From Streptomyces syringium (GTDB taxonomy: Bacteria > Actinomycetota > Actinomycetes > Streptomycetales > Streptomycetaceae), in the NCBI RefSeq assembly GCF_017876625.1, contig NZ_JAGIOH010000001.1, positions 4,051,501-4,115,500 of the forward strand: DNA of 64,000 nucleotides, read 5' to 3'. A model generated the notes under the pieces. The model ran no database searches and was not told where the DNA came from. It worked only from the letters and a program-made list of their open reading frames with translations. Numbering within the stretch: the stretch's first letter is position 1; each line of letters begins with the position of its first letter. This document shows, piece by piece, positions 41,405 through 49,542 of this stretch. A program made the position numbers and the translations under genes.

Positions 41405-41617
41405 ATGGCCAATCACCGTCAGCAGGGCCCCGAGGGCAACTACGACCCCGCGGGCAGCACCCAGATGTTCCGTGCCTTCGTCGACGAGGGCCAGTCCGGC
41501 GGTCGTGCCGCCGCGCCCGCCGCCGCCAGGCGCTCCGGTCCGGGCGTCGGCGTCATCGTCGGTGTGATCGTCGCGATCGCGGTCGTGGCCGGCGTGGCCT
41601 GGCTCGCGCTTCGCTGA
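41405..41617 (+). CDS. Small single-pass membrane protein (70 aa)
   Basis: The first 45 residues are polar, with QQGPEGNYDPAGSTQMFRAF near the start. Residues about 46-68 form one membrane helix (VGVIVGVIVAIAVVAGVAWL). The protein is therefore probably a tail-anchored or single-pass protein with its N-terminus in the cytoplasm. Function unknown; such proteins are conserved among Streptomyces in my recollection. Confidence 0.75.
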   Translation: MANHRQQGPEGNYDPAGSTQMFRAFVDEGQSGGRAAAPAAARRSGPGVGVIVGVIVAIAVVAGVAWLALR

Positions 41618-41662
41618 GCCCATGTCAGGGCGGGCCGGCCGGCCCGGTGGACCCGCCGTGGC

Positions 41663-42487
41663 TCACGTCCACTTCACCGAGACGTCCCGGGTCTCGACGC
41701 GCATGCCCGGCGGCACCCGCCAGGCATCGACGCACACCGTCCAGGTCTTCTCCCGCGCCCGCCCCGGATCGATCGGCACGGGCAGCGGCTCCGACGAGGT
41801 GAGCGTCGCCCAGTCGGTGCCGAGCGGGCCGATGATGTGGGTGCCGAAGGTGACGGTGCCGTCCGTCACGGGCCGTCCGCCGGTGTTGGTGAAGGTCACG
41901 GTCACCTTCTCGCACCAGCGGCGTTCGTCGTCCGGCTCGCGGCGCGGGGTGCCGATGTCGAGCACCGCCGGGGTGCCGGGCGGGGTGCCGGTGGAGGGCG
42001 AAGGGCGCGGACGGGACGTCGGCGGAGTGCTCGAAGGGGGCGCGGGAGGGGCGGGGGAGTCGCTGCGTTCACCGCTACTCGCCGGGCCCGCACCGCCGGG
42101 AGGGCCGGGATTCCCCGGGACCGTCATCGGGCCGGGCCAGGCGCCGCCCGTAGCGACACTGATCGAGGGCGCGCCCCGGGATGTCTCCTGCGCAGAACCC
42201 GGTGAACCCGGTGAACCCGGTGAACGCGACGGACCCGGTGTTCCGGAAGGGCTCCGGCGCGGCCCGTGGGACGACGGCTTGCCCGTCTCGCCGTCCAGCG
42301 GCATCAGCCGCACACCGCCCGTCGGCGGCACGACCCCGGAGCGGGATGTGCCGGGCCCGGCGGCCCCCGTCGCGACATAGCCGTCGCGGTCACTACCGCC
42401 GCAACCCGTGAGAAGCGCTCCCAGGCAACCGAGGCCCGCCAGCCAGCGCGCGGCAGCCGAAGCGGAGACGATCGTCTTCCGTCGCAT
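41663..42487 (-). CDS. Lipoprotein with Pro/Ser-rich linker
   Basis: The 274 aa protein has a lipoprotein signal with lipobox LLTGC (Cys about 28) and a long Pro/Ser/Gly linker containing short repeats (SPGSPGSPGS). The C-terminal beta-rich domain includes WCEKVTVTFTNTGG and TWTVCVDAWRVPPG. The domain resembles a small cellulose-binding or DUF4352-like beta-sandwich, but I cannot name it. It is surface-anchored. It lies 59 bases downstream of the SigN-like gene in the same orientation, though cotranscription is not proven. Confidence 0.75.
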   Translation of the reverse strand: MRRKTIVSASAAARWLAGLGCLGALLTGCGGSDRDGYVATGAAGPGTSRSGVVPPTGGVRLMPLDGETGKPSSHGPRRSPSGTPGPSRSPGSPGSPGSAQETSRGAPSISVATGGAWPGPMTVPGNPGPPGGAGPASSGERSDSPAPPAPPSSTPPTSRPRPSPSTGTPPGTPAVLDIGTPRREPDDERRWCEKVTVTFTNTGGRPVTDGTVTFGTHIIGPLGTDWATLTSSEPLPVPIDPGRAREKTWTVCVDAWRVPPGMRVETRDVSVKWT

Positions 42488-42546
42488 CGGCTCAGTGTGG
42501 CTGACGTACCGTCAGGAGTACATGCCCGGGAAGCGGAAGGGCAGGA

Positions 42547-43380
42547 TCAGTCGGCGATGAGCCCCTCGCGCAGCTGCGACAGCGTCCGCGTGAGCAGCCG
42601 GGAGACGTGCATCTGCGAGATGCCGACCTCCTCGCCGATCTGCGACTGGGTCATATTGGCGAAGAACCGCAACATGATGATCTGCCGCTCGCGGGGCGGC
42701 AGTTTGGCCAGCAGGGGCTTGAGCGACTCGCGGTACTCCACGCCCTCCAGCGCGGTGTCCTCGTAGCCCAGGCGGTCGGCGAGCGAGCCCTCGCCGCCGT
42801 CGTCCTCGGGGGAGGGGGAGTCGAGCGAGCTGGCGGTGTAGGCATTGCCGACGGCCAGGCCGTCTACGACGTCCTCCTCGGACACCCCGAGGCACAGGGC
42901 CAGTTCGGGAACGGTCGGCGACCGGTCCAGCTTCTGCGCGAGCTCGTCACTGGCCTTGGTGAGGGCCAGCCGCAGCTCCTGCAGGCGGCGCGGTACCCGT
43001 ACGGACCAGCTGGTGTCCCGGAAGAAGCGCTTGATCTCGCCCACGACCGTCGGCATCGCGAACGTGGGGAACTCCACGCCCCGTTCGCAGTCGAAGCGGT
43101 CGATCGCCTTGATCAGGCCGATCGTGCCGACCTGGACGATGTCCTCCATCGGCTCGTTGCGGCTGCGGAAGCGGGCCGCCGCGTAGCGCACGAGGGGGAG
43201 GTTGAGCTCGATCAGGGTGTCGCGGACGTACGTACGCTCCGCGCTGTCCCGCTCCAGCGTGGCCAGTCGCAGGAAGAGCGATCGGGAGAGGGTGCGGGTG
43301 TCGATGGCTTCGCAGTCGTCGAGCACGGCGTGCGGTGCGTCATTGGCGAGCACCTTCGCGCTGCCCAGGTCTACGGACAT
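42547..43380 (-). CDS. sigN: SigB/SigF/SigG-type sigma factor (SigN-like)
   Basis: The 277 aa protein has a complete stress/sporulation sigma layout: region 2 (VRYAAARFRSRNEPMEDIVQVG and FPTFAMPTVVGEIKR), region 3 (DRSPTVPELALCLGV) and region 4 (QSQIGEEVGISQMHVSRLL). The start ATG 43380 follows AAGGGGGTG. It lies next to a paralogue at 43580-44602; in S. coelicolor the adjacent pair is sigN (SCO4034) and sigF (SCO4035), so the symbol is assigned by that order from memory. A SigB-type promoter-like sequence lies 80 bases upstream. Confidence 0.75.
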   Translation of the reverse strand: MSVDLGSAKVLANDAPHAVLDDCEAIDTRTLSRSLFLRLATLERDSAERTYVRDTLIELNLPLVRYAAARFRSRNEPMEDIVQVGTIGLIKAIDRFDCERGVEFPTFAMPTVVGEIKRFFRDTSWSVRVPRRLQELRLALTKASDELAQKLDRSPTVPELALCLGVSEEDVVDGLAVGNAYTASSLDSPSPEDDGGEGSLADRLGYEDTALEGVEYRESLKPLLAKLPPRERQIIMLRFFANMTQSQIGEEVGISQMHVSRLLTRTLSQLREGLIAD

Positions 43381-43459
43381 GCCACCCCCTTGAGGTCGCG
43401 GACGGGTCACAGCGGTGCCCCTGCCGAGGGTACGGACGAGGGGTTCAACCTCCACCTGA

Positions 43460-43485
43460 ATACCGGAGGCCGCGCTGTGGCAAAC
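43460..43485 (-). promoter_or_regulatory. Candidate SigB-type promoter of the sigN-like gene
   Basis: On the minus strand GTTT is followed after 16 bases by CGGTAT, one base off the SigB-family consensus GNNT-N14-16-GGGTAY. It is 80 bases before the start and could be self-recognised by the sigma factor. Confidence 0.5.
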
Positions 43486-43579
43486 GCAGTTCCTGCAGAA
43501 TGTCACATGTCGGCAACACGCTGTAGCGTCAAGTCGATATATCTGCCCCATCACCGCAGGAAGGTGTCACCCGTGAGGG

Positions 43580-44602
43580 TTAGGCGTCGATTCGATTTGC
43601 GGATCGCAGTCGGGCGAAGCTCCGCGAGAGCAGCCGGGACACATGCATCTGCGAGACGCCCAGCTCGGCGCTGATCTGCGACTGCGTCAGATTGCTGTAG
43701 TAGCGCAGCAGCAGAATGCGCTGCTCGCGCTCCGGCAGCTGCACGAGCAGATGGCGCACGAGATCCCGGTGCTCGACCCCGGCGAGCGCCGGATCCTCGT
43801 AGCCGAGCCGGTCGAGCAGCCCCGGCAGCCCGTCGCCCTCCTGCGCCGCCTCCAGCGAGGTGGCGTGGTACGAGCGGCCGGCCTCGATGCACGCCAGCAC
43901 CTCGTCCTCGCCGATCTTGAGCCGCTCGGCGATCTCGGCCGTGGTGGGGGAGCGGCCGTGCAGCACCGTCAGGTCCTCGCTGGCGCCGTTGACCTGCACC
44001 CACAGCTCGTGGAGGCGGCGCGGCACATGGACGGTGCGGACGTTGTCCCGGAAGTAGCGCTTGATCTCGCCCACGACGGTCGGCATCGCGAAGGTCGGGA
44101 ACTGCACCCCGCGGTCGGGGTCGAAGCGGTCGATGGCGTTGATGAGCCCGATCGTGCCGACCTGGACGACGTCCTCCATCGGCTCGTTCCGGCTGCGGAA
44201 GCGGGCCGCCGCGTAGCGCACGAGCGGGAGGTTGGCCTCGATCAGGGCGGCACGGACCCGGGCGTGCTCGGGGGTGCCGGGCTCCAGGGTGGAGATCTCC
44301 TTGAAGAGCACCTGGGTCAGCGCCCTGGCGTCCGCGCCCCGGCTCTCCCGGGTGCGCGGGGCGCTCTGGGTCTCGGAGCCGGGGTCGGGGGCGGAGCCGG
44401 CGTCGGGGGCGGGGCTCGGGCCGGCGTCGGCACCGGGGCCGGGAGCCGGGCCGGGGCCGGCGGGAGTGCCGGGGGAGGCGGGAGCGTCGCCGGGGCCGGT
44501 GGCCGGGGAACCGGCGGCACGGGGTCCGGCGGGCCCGGCGGCGTTGCCGGGGTTGTCGCGTTGATGGGGGGCTTCGGGCACGGTACGGGCCGACACGGTC
44601 AC
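43580..44602 (-). CDS. sigF: SigB/SigF/SigG-type sigma factor (SigF-like)
   Basis: The 340 aa protein has a 70-residue Pro/Ala-rich N-terminal extension, then the same regions 2, 3 and 4 as the neighbouring sigma (NEPMEDVVQVGTIGL, SQISAELGVSQMHVSRLL). Start GTG 44602 follows AAGGGGTGG. The Pro-rich N-terminus and the position beside the SigN-like gene fit SigF, the late spore-specific sigma of S. coelicolor; I assign the symbol on that basis from memory. Anti-sigma partners are probably elsewhere. A STAS anti-anti-sigma gene lies 1.1 kb away. Confidence 0.75.
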   Translation of the reverse strand: MTVSARTVPEAPHQRDNPGNAAGPAGPRAAGSPATGPGDAPASPGTPAGPGPAPGPGADAGPSPAPDAGSAPDPGSETQSAPRTRESRGADARALTQVLFKEISTLEPGTPEHARVRAALIEANLPLVRYAAARFRSRNEPMEDVVQVGTIGLINAIDRFDPDRGVQFPTFAMPTVVGEIKRYFRDNVRTVHVPRRLHELWVQVNGASEDLTVLHGRSPTTAEIAERLKIGEDEVLACIEAGRSYHATSLEAAQEGDGLPGLLDRLGYEDPALAGVEHRDLVRHLLVQLPEREQRILLLRYYSNLTQSQISAELGVSQMHVSRLLSRSFARLRSANRIDA

Positions 44603-44722
44603 GCCACCCCTTCACGTCGACGCATTCAATTCACTCAACTCATCCGGGAAAAGCGGTCATAGCATCACAAGACATGTGCACTGTGTGCAAGCACCCCATA
44701 ACACCGTGTTGAACGCAAAAAT

Positions 44723-44749
44723 GACCCCTCACCGTGGTGGTGAGGGGTC
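44723..44749 (-). terminator. Intrinsic terminator of the Dabb gene
   Basis: Perfect 11-base arms with a five-base loop are followed on the minus strand by TTTTTG. It lies 38 bases past the Dabb gene stop and has a true U-tract, uncommon in this window. Confidence 0.85.
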
Positions 44750-44787
44750 TTGCGGTGCCTACGGCGCGAACGGCCCGTACGAACCGC

Positions 44788-45081
44788 TCAGAACGCGTAG
44801 TCGGCGATCACCCAAGTGGCGAACTCACGCCACAGCGCGACGCCCGCCTGGTGCTCGGGGTGGTCGAGGTAGCGCTGGAGCGCGGCGGTGTCCTCGACGG
44901 AGGAGTTGATCGCGTAGTCGTAGGCGATCGGCCGGTCCGTGATGTTCCACGCGCACTCCCAGGAGCGCAGCTCGGGCACGAGACCGCCCAGCTTCTCGAA
45001 CGCCTGCACACCGGCGACGACGCGTGGGTCGTCGCGCTCGACGCCCTCGTTGAGCTTGAACAGGACGAGATGGCGAATCAC
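44788..45081 (-). CDS. Dabb-family (stress-responsive A/B barrel) protein
   Basis: The 97 aa protein begins IRHLVLFKLNEGV and has YDYAINSSVEDTAALQRYLDHPEHQ, the Dabb signature. It folds as a small ferredoxin-like dimeric barrel in the cytosol. Enzymes of this fold include cyclases, but most members are uncharacterised. The neighbouring 54 aa membrane protein starts upstream on the same strand, 34 bases away, so the two may be cotranscribed. Confidence 0.88.
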   Translation of the reverse strand: MIRHLVLFKLNEGVERDDPRVVAGVQAFEKLGGLVPELRSWECAWNITDRPIAYDYAINSSVEDTAALQRYLDHPEHQAGVALWREFATWVIADYAF

Positions 45082-45115
45082 GGGGCTGCCCTCCGTACGA
45101 GCGACGCGGCGTCGG

Positions 45116-45280
45116 TCAGTTGATCAGCTGGGTCATGAACTCGCCGATGCTCTTGGCGGCGTCCGAGATCCCCTCGAAGCCTAGCTGGACGAGCTCGGCC
45201 GACCGTGCGGGGGAGGTGATGATCGTGTACCCCACGAAAATGATGACGACGTAGGTGGCGATCTTCCTCGCTTGCGCCAT
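45116..45280 (-). CDS. Small membrane protein (54 aa)
   Basis: From ATG 45280 the peptide is MAQARKIATYVVIIFVGYTI and onward; residues about 8-26 form one membrane helix. The C-terminal half is amphipathic (LGFEGISDAAKSIGEFMTQL). The frame is open further upstream but without a start behind a ribosome-binding site. Function unknown. Confidence 0.7.
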   Translation of the reverse strand: MAQARKIATYVVIIFVGYTIITSPARSAELVQLGFEGISDAAKSIGEFMTQLIN

Positions 45281-45419
45281 GACGCGCTGCCTCCCCGGCT
45301 GCTCCCCTGTGCGGTCGCGAGAGTCTATCCGTACGTACGGTCGAAGATCGGGAGCGCGCGCGGTACTCACGTCATCTTTAGGGACCAAAGGCCCGGTAAG
45401 CAGGGCCGTTCGCCCGCCT

Positions 45420-45665
45420 GTCGAGCCTCCGGGTGGGCGGAGGATGGACCGTACGCCCAACGGGTCTGGCAGGAATCCGGAGGGTGAGGGACATGGCCTC
45501 GCTGCGGGGTCCGGGCCGCGCTTTCCCCTGACTGCGGCCCGTACTTGGAGACCGTGTCCTCGTCGGGGGAAGCGGCTTGTCCCCCCGATCGCCGCTTCCC
45601 CCGTACCAAACGCCGGAGCCCCGGCTTCGAGCCCGTTCGATCACGGGTTCGGAGCCGGGGCTTTT
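45420..45665 (+). ncRNA. Candidate structured small RNA with intrinsic terminator
   Basis: On the plus strand three hairpins (CCTCCG...CGGAGG at 45426-45443; eight-base arms at 45512-45541; thirteen-base arms at 45564-45576 and 45591-45603) precede a 19-pair hairpin ending in CTTTT. There is no coding gene on this strand to terminate. I found no clear promoter, and I do not recognise a known RNA family. The last hairpin could alternatively end the STAS gene from the other strand. Confidence 0.35.
45617..45662 (+). terminator. Very strong intrinsic terminator
   Basis: A 19-pair stem with two wobbles and an eight-base loop is followed by TTTT on the plus strand. It ends the candidate small RNA, or acts in reverse on the STAS gene. 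Confidence 0.75.
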
Positions 45666-45735
45666 CGGTGCCCGTGCGCCGCGCGCGCGGGCGCGGGGGG
45701 AGCGCGACGGCCACGGGCTGGCCTGAGGTGGGCGG

Positions 45736-46212
45736 TTACGGGGTCGGCAGGTCCTCTCCTCCTGCCGCGCCGCCGCCCTCGGTGCGGCACTCGCCCCGCT
45801 GTCCGCCGTCCGGCTGACGGGGCATCCGCGCGGAGGGAGCCGGCACGGGAGCGGCGACCGGGACGGGTGGTGCCGTGCGGCCGGGGACCTCGCCGAGGGT
45901 CGCGTACAGCGGAATCGATTCGTTGAGCCCGGTGATGACGAAGGACTTGCGGGCGAGTGGCGCCGGCGCCACCACGTACAGATCCATCCCCTTGCGCCGC
46001 GTCCGCCGCCGGGCCTCCACCAGGACCGACAACGCGGTCGCGGTGGCGAAGCGGGAGGCCGACAGATCGGCGATCAGCGCGTCGCAGGTATGCGCATGGG
46101 CCTCGATGATCCTTTGCAGTGCGGTGCGGAGACCGGGGGCGTTCTCGATGTCGACCACGTCGGGGAAGGCCACCACGCAATGGGCGGAGATGATCTGGGT
46201 GGGCACCTGCAT
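45736..46212 (-). CDS. STAS-domain anti-anti-sigma factor
   Basis: The 158 aa protein has one STAS domain (about residues 10-110: VVAFPDVVDIENAPGL, CDALIADLSASRFATATALSVLV), typical of anti-sigma factor antagonists. The usual phosphorylatable Ser is plausibly in DLSASRF. A Pro-rich tail follows. The ATG at 46212 has AGAGGA upstream; the longer frame to 46443 lacks domain support. With two SigB-type sigma genes nearby it suggests partner switching, but no anti-sigma kinase is in the window. Confidence 0.85.
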   Translation of the reverse strand: MQVPTQIISAHCVVAFPDVVDIENAPGLRTALQRIIEAHAHTCDALIADLSASRFATATALSVLVEARRRTRRKGMDLYVVAPAPLARKSFVITGLNESIPLYATLGEVPGRTAPPVPVAAPVPAPSARMPRQPDGGQRGECRTEGGGAAGGEDLPTP

Positions 46213-46541
46213 GAGGTCCTCTTCAGGGTGCTGGTTCTGACCCGGAGAAGGCCGCTTTTTGACCTGGGGCGATTTCACCACAATCGCGCCTGGCATGGGG
46301 GAAAGCCGGAATTTACCGTCAGGCGTGCCGGTCCCGGCAGTAGAATCCCCGCCCTTGTGGTGGATTTCGACCGTGGAGCGGTCGTACTCGACGGTCCTCC
46401 GAACGGAAGTTGCCGGTTGGGCGCGAGTCCATCTCAAAGGCATCCTTTGGTTCGATGTCTGAATCTGTTATTCGACTTATGGAGCGGGTCTCGGTAGCTT
46501 CGGGAGCGTCCGAATCCGGCCGACCGTGAGGCGGTAACACC

Positions 46542-47546
46542 ATGCCGGGCGAGCGCCGAGCAGTGACTCCGTGGAAGTTCATGGCCGCGACGGCCCTGTT
46601 GTGGGGATCGGCCTTCCCGGCCATCCGCGTCGCGCTGGAGGGGTACTCCCCGACGGCCATGGCGGTTCTGCGCCTCGTCTTCGCGCTCGTACTCCTGCTG
46701 CCGTGCGTGTTCACCGGCCGCATCAGCCGACTGCGCCGGGGCGACCTGGTGCGCATGGCCGGCTTCGGCGTCACCGGCATGACGGCCTATCAGCTGCTCC
46801 TCTACGCCGGTGAACGGCACGTCGAGGGCGGCACGGCGGCGATGCTCGTGGCCACCTCCCCCGTCTTCGCCACGGCGCTGGGCATGCTCGTCCTGCGGGA
46901 GCGCCCCGGCGCCTGGGGCGTCGCCGGGCTCGTGGTGGCGCTGTCCGGCGCGCTCGTGGTGGCGACGGCCGGCGGCGACGGCGGCGGCTCGTACTCCGGC
47001 ATGGCGATGATCGTCCTGGCGGCGGCGGCCCAGGCCACGTCCTTCATCCTGCAAAAGCCCCTGCTGCGCCGGTACTCGGGCATGGACTGCATCTTCTACG
47101 GCAGCCTCTTCGGCCTCGTCCCCCTGCTCACCTTCACCCCGGGCGCGGCCACCCAGCTGATCGCGGCCGACTGGCAGCAGACCGCCGCCGTCGTCTGGCT
47201 CGGCCTCGCCTGCACGGTCCTGGCCTTCTGCACCTGGTCCCGCGTCCTCGCGGCGGCCACGGCGTCGACCAGCTCCCTCGTCCTCTACGCGGTCCCCGTG
47301 GCGGCCCTCGCCCTGGACGCGGCCCTCCTCGGCGCCGTCCCGGGCCTCATGTCCGGCGTGGGCGGCCTGATCGTCCTGGCCGGAGTGGCCCTGGCCGCCT
47401 TCCGCCGCCCGGCACCCGGGACGCCGTCCCGGGCGGTCGCCTGCGGCGGTCCGTCCACGGGCACGGCTGCGGAGGGGGATGCCGCTGTCGAGACTGCGGA
47501 GCGGAAAGCGGTAGCGACGGGGGCGCGCGGCTCTGCCGACCGCTGA
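46542..47546 (+). CDS. DMT-superfamily (EamA) exporter
   Basis: The 334 aa protein has ten hydrophobic segments in two EamA halves, with LLWGSAFPAIRVALEGYSP at the start and TAYQLLLYAGERHVEGG before the second half. It is an inner-membrane drug/metabolite carrier of unknown substrate. The last 50 residues are polar and cytosolic. The start at ATG 46542 is close to a promoter region shared with the divergent STAS gene. Confidence 0.9.
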   Translation: MPGERRAVTPWKFMAATALLWGSAFPAIRVALEGYSPTAMAVLRLVFALVLLLPCVFTGRISRLRRGDLVRMAGFGVTGMTAYQLLLYAGERHVEGGTAAMLVATSPVFATALGMLVLRERPGAWGVAGLVVALSGALVVATAGGDGGGSYSGMAMIVLAAAAQATSFILQKPLLRRYSGMDCIFYGSLFGLVPLLTFTPGAATQLIAADWQQTAAVVWLGLACTVLAFCTWSRVLAAATASTSSLVLYAVPVAALALDAALLGAVPGLMSGVGGLIVLAGVALAAFRRPAPGTPSRAVACGGPSTGTAAEGDAAVETAERKAVATGARGSADR

Positions 47547-47651
47547 CGGGCCTCCTGCCGGGCGGTTCCGGACCACTCCGCAGGGCAGGGCCGTCCGGGT
47601 GCCGGGCGGCCGACGCCCGTTCCGCCGACGTGTCGGCCGTTGGGCGAACAA

Positions 47652-47690
47652 AACACCCCCCGACCGCGTTTCCGCAGGTCGAGGGGTGTT
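47652..47690 (-). terminator. Terminator of tRNA-Ser (CGA)
   Basis: A 14-pair stem with one wobble is followed by TTG on the minus strand, six bases after the tRNA 3' end. Confidence 0.8.
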
Positions 47691-47695
47691 CATGG

Positions 47696-47782
47696 CGGTA
47701 GCGGTGGGATTTGAACCCACGGTGGAGTTGCCCCCACACACGCTTTCGAGGCGTGCTCCTTAGGCCGCTCGGACACGCTACC
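47696..47782 (-). tRNA. tRNA-Ser (CGA)
   Basis: A class II tRNA with a seven-pair acceptor stem (GGTAGCG with CGCTACC), long variable arm and GGTTCAAATCC T-arm. The anticodon loop CTCGAAA between CACGC and GCGTG gives CGA. The discriminator is G. Confidence 0.97.
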
Positions 47783-47850
47783 GAGAGGAAGCTTAGCGGA
47801 CAGTTGGCCGTGCTTTGTAATCGGCCTCCGTCAGGGGGCCCGGGGCGGGG

Positions 47851-48339
47851 TCAGCGGGTGCGGAAGAAGTCCGTCAGGAGCGTCGCGCACTCGTCGGCGA
47901 GGACGCCGGTGACGACCTCGGGGCGGTGGTTCAGCCGGCGGTCGCGGACGACGTCCCAGAGGGAGCCGGCCGCGCCCGCCTTCTCGTCGACCGCGCCGTA
48001 GACGACCCGGTCCAGCCGGGAGAGGACGATCGCGCCCGCGCACATCGTGCACGGCTCCAGGGTGACCACGAGCGTGCAGCCGGACAGGCGCCACTCGCCG
48101 ACGGCGGCCGCGGCCTCGCGGATGGCGAGGACCTCCGCGTGGCCCGTCGGATCGCCGGTGGCCTCGCGCTCGTTGCGGCCGCGGCCGATGACGGCGCCGT
48201 CCGGGTCCAGCACGATGGCGCCGACCGGCACATCGCCGGTGGCCGGGGCCTGGACGGCCTCCGCCAGCGCGACCCGCATGGGGCCGCGCCACGGGTCGCG
48301 TACGGGGTCGTGCGGAGTGTTCTCGGCGGCTGCGCTCAT
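47851..48339 (-). CDS. tadA: tRNA-adenosine deaminase TadA
   Basis: The 162 aa cytidine-deaminase-fold enzyme converts A34 to inosine in tRNA-Arg(ACG), which is encoded in this window at 33116-33188. The zinc site is HAE (His ligand and catalytic Glu) with PCTMC (two Cys ligands). The start at ATG 48339 gives the normal length; ATG 48279 is a shorter alternative. It is followed upstream on the same strand by the gene for its usual partner protein. Confidence 0.92.
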   Translation of the reverse strand: MSAAAENTPHDPVRDPWRGPMRVALAEAVQAPATGDVPVGAIVLDPDGAVIGRGRNEREATGDPTGHAEVLAIREAAAAVGEWRLSGCTLVVTLEPCTMCAGAIVLSRLDRVVYGAVDEKAGAAGSLWDVVRDRRLNHRPEVVTGVLADECATLLTDFFRTR

Positions 48340-48373
48340 GGCACCAGTGTGAGCGAGCGCGCCCCGGGGGCCG

Positions 48374-48895
48374 TCAGCGGACGGCCTCCAGGACATCCGT
48401 GCAGCCGAGCATGTCCGCGATGTCGCCGAGCGCGTCCCCGCCGAGGGCCTTCAGCTCCTTCTCGCTCATCCCGAGATCGGCCATGATCTCCGGGTCGCCC
48501 AGCGGACCGGCCGGCACCGGCTCGGCGTCGCCCGAGGCGTCGTCGGCCGTGCCCTCCGGCTCGCCGTCCTCCGTGCCGTCGAGATCGACCAGGCTGTCGA
48601 GGTCGCTCTCGCTCTCCTCACGGCCCAGCAGTTCATCGGCGAGCATCGCGCCGTACGAGCTGCGGCTGGCCGCGACGGCGTCCGAGAGGTAGATGCGCGG
48701 GTCCTCCTCGCCATCCACCCGGACGAGACCGAACCAGGCGTCCTCCTGCTCGATGAACACCAGGACCGTGTCGTCGTCGACCGAGGACTCCCGGGCCAGG
48801 TCGGCGAAGTCCGACAAGGTTTCCACGTTGTCGAGGTCTGTGTCGCTCGCTTGCCACCCGTCTTCGGTGCGCGCGAGCAGTGCGGCGAAGTACAC
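48374..48895 (-). CDS. TadA-associated actinobacterial protein
   Basis: The 173 aa acidic protein starts at GTG 48895 behind GGGAG (VYFAALLARTEDGW). It matches the actinobacterial family found beside tadA (tRNA adenosine deaminase-associated protein, TIGR03941). The C-terminal LGDPEIMADLGMSEKELKAL is the conserved helix. It lies 34 bases upstream of tadA on the same strand. Its precise role with TadA is not established. A longer frame from ATG 48916 is possible. Confidence 0.85.
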   Translation of the reverse strand: MYFAALLARTEDGWQASDTDLDNVETLSDFADLARESSVDDDTVLVFIEQEDAWFGLVRVDGEEDPRIYLSDAVAASRSSYGAMLADELLGREESESDLDSLVDLDGTEDGEPEGTADDASGDAEPVPAGPLGDPEIMADLGMSEKELKALGGDALGDIADMLGCTDVLEAVR

Positions 48896-49142
48896 CGTGA
48901 CTCTCCCACTGGTCATAGGCGGTGCCGGGCCGGACGGGGACACCACCCCGCCCACTCGGAATCGTGGCAGAAACCCGGCCGTTGCGAGAGGTCTTCCGCG
49001 CTGCGTCGTGCAGCAGTCCGAAGAGATGTGGCTCACGTGGCCCGTACGGGCGCCGGTGCGTCGCCCGTACGCCTCACCTGGCAGCCCGGACGTGTCGGGT
49101 GAGCCGCCCGCCCGTGTCGCGGGCCGTCCGGGGCCCTCCCCG

Positions 49143-49382
49143 TCACCAGCGGAACGTCCGCATGCGCATCTGCTGGCGCATCCGCGCCGCCCGGGCCCGG
49201 CGCGGCTGCACCCGGTCCCGCAGCTCCTTGGCCTCGTTCAGCTCGCGGAGGAACTGGGCGCGTCTGCGCCTGCGTTCCCCTTCGGTCTCCGAGCCCTCCG
49301 CCCGGTCCAGGGGCTCTGTCGGTCTCCCCGCCTCCCGGGCCTCCGGGTCCGGATCGGTTCCGCGCTTGTCACGGTCAGCCAT
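49143..49382 (-). CDS. Small basic coiled protein (79 aa)
   Basis: The protein starts at ATG 49382 behind GAGGTGGTG. The first half is polar and acidic-basic mixed; the second is a highly basic helix (RRRRRAQFLRELNEAKELRDRVQPRRARAARMR). It could bind nucleic acid or membrane lipids. No family is recognised, but it is flanked by conserved genes and divergent from upp. Confidence 0.65.
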   Translation of the reverse strand: MADRDKRGTDPDPEAREAGRPTEPLDRAEGSETEGERRRRRAQFLRELNEAKELRDRVQPRRARAARMRQQMRMRTFRW

Positions 49383-49542
49383 GGGCAGCACCACCTCGCG
49401 CCGAGGTCCTCGCCCGGAGCGTCAGTCCAGGCGTACGTGCCCACTTTCCCCCTTAGTGGTGGTTTGATGCCACTGAGGCGACAGACCGTCGTCGGGCACC
49501 GGGCGGACGCTGATGCCCGAAAGCTCGGTTAATGTCGATGTC

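Larger units (their letters stand above)
45281..45735. other. Structured intergenic region (455 bases)
   Basis: No convincing gene lies here, but four stems occur in order: 45426-45443, 45512-45541, 45564-45603 and the 19-pair terminator 45617-45662. The left end is the promoter region of the 54 aa protein. See the ncRNA candidate. Confidence 0.5.
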
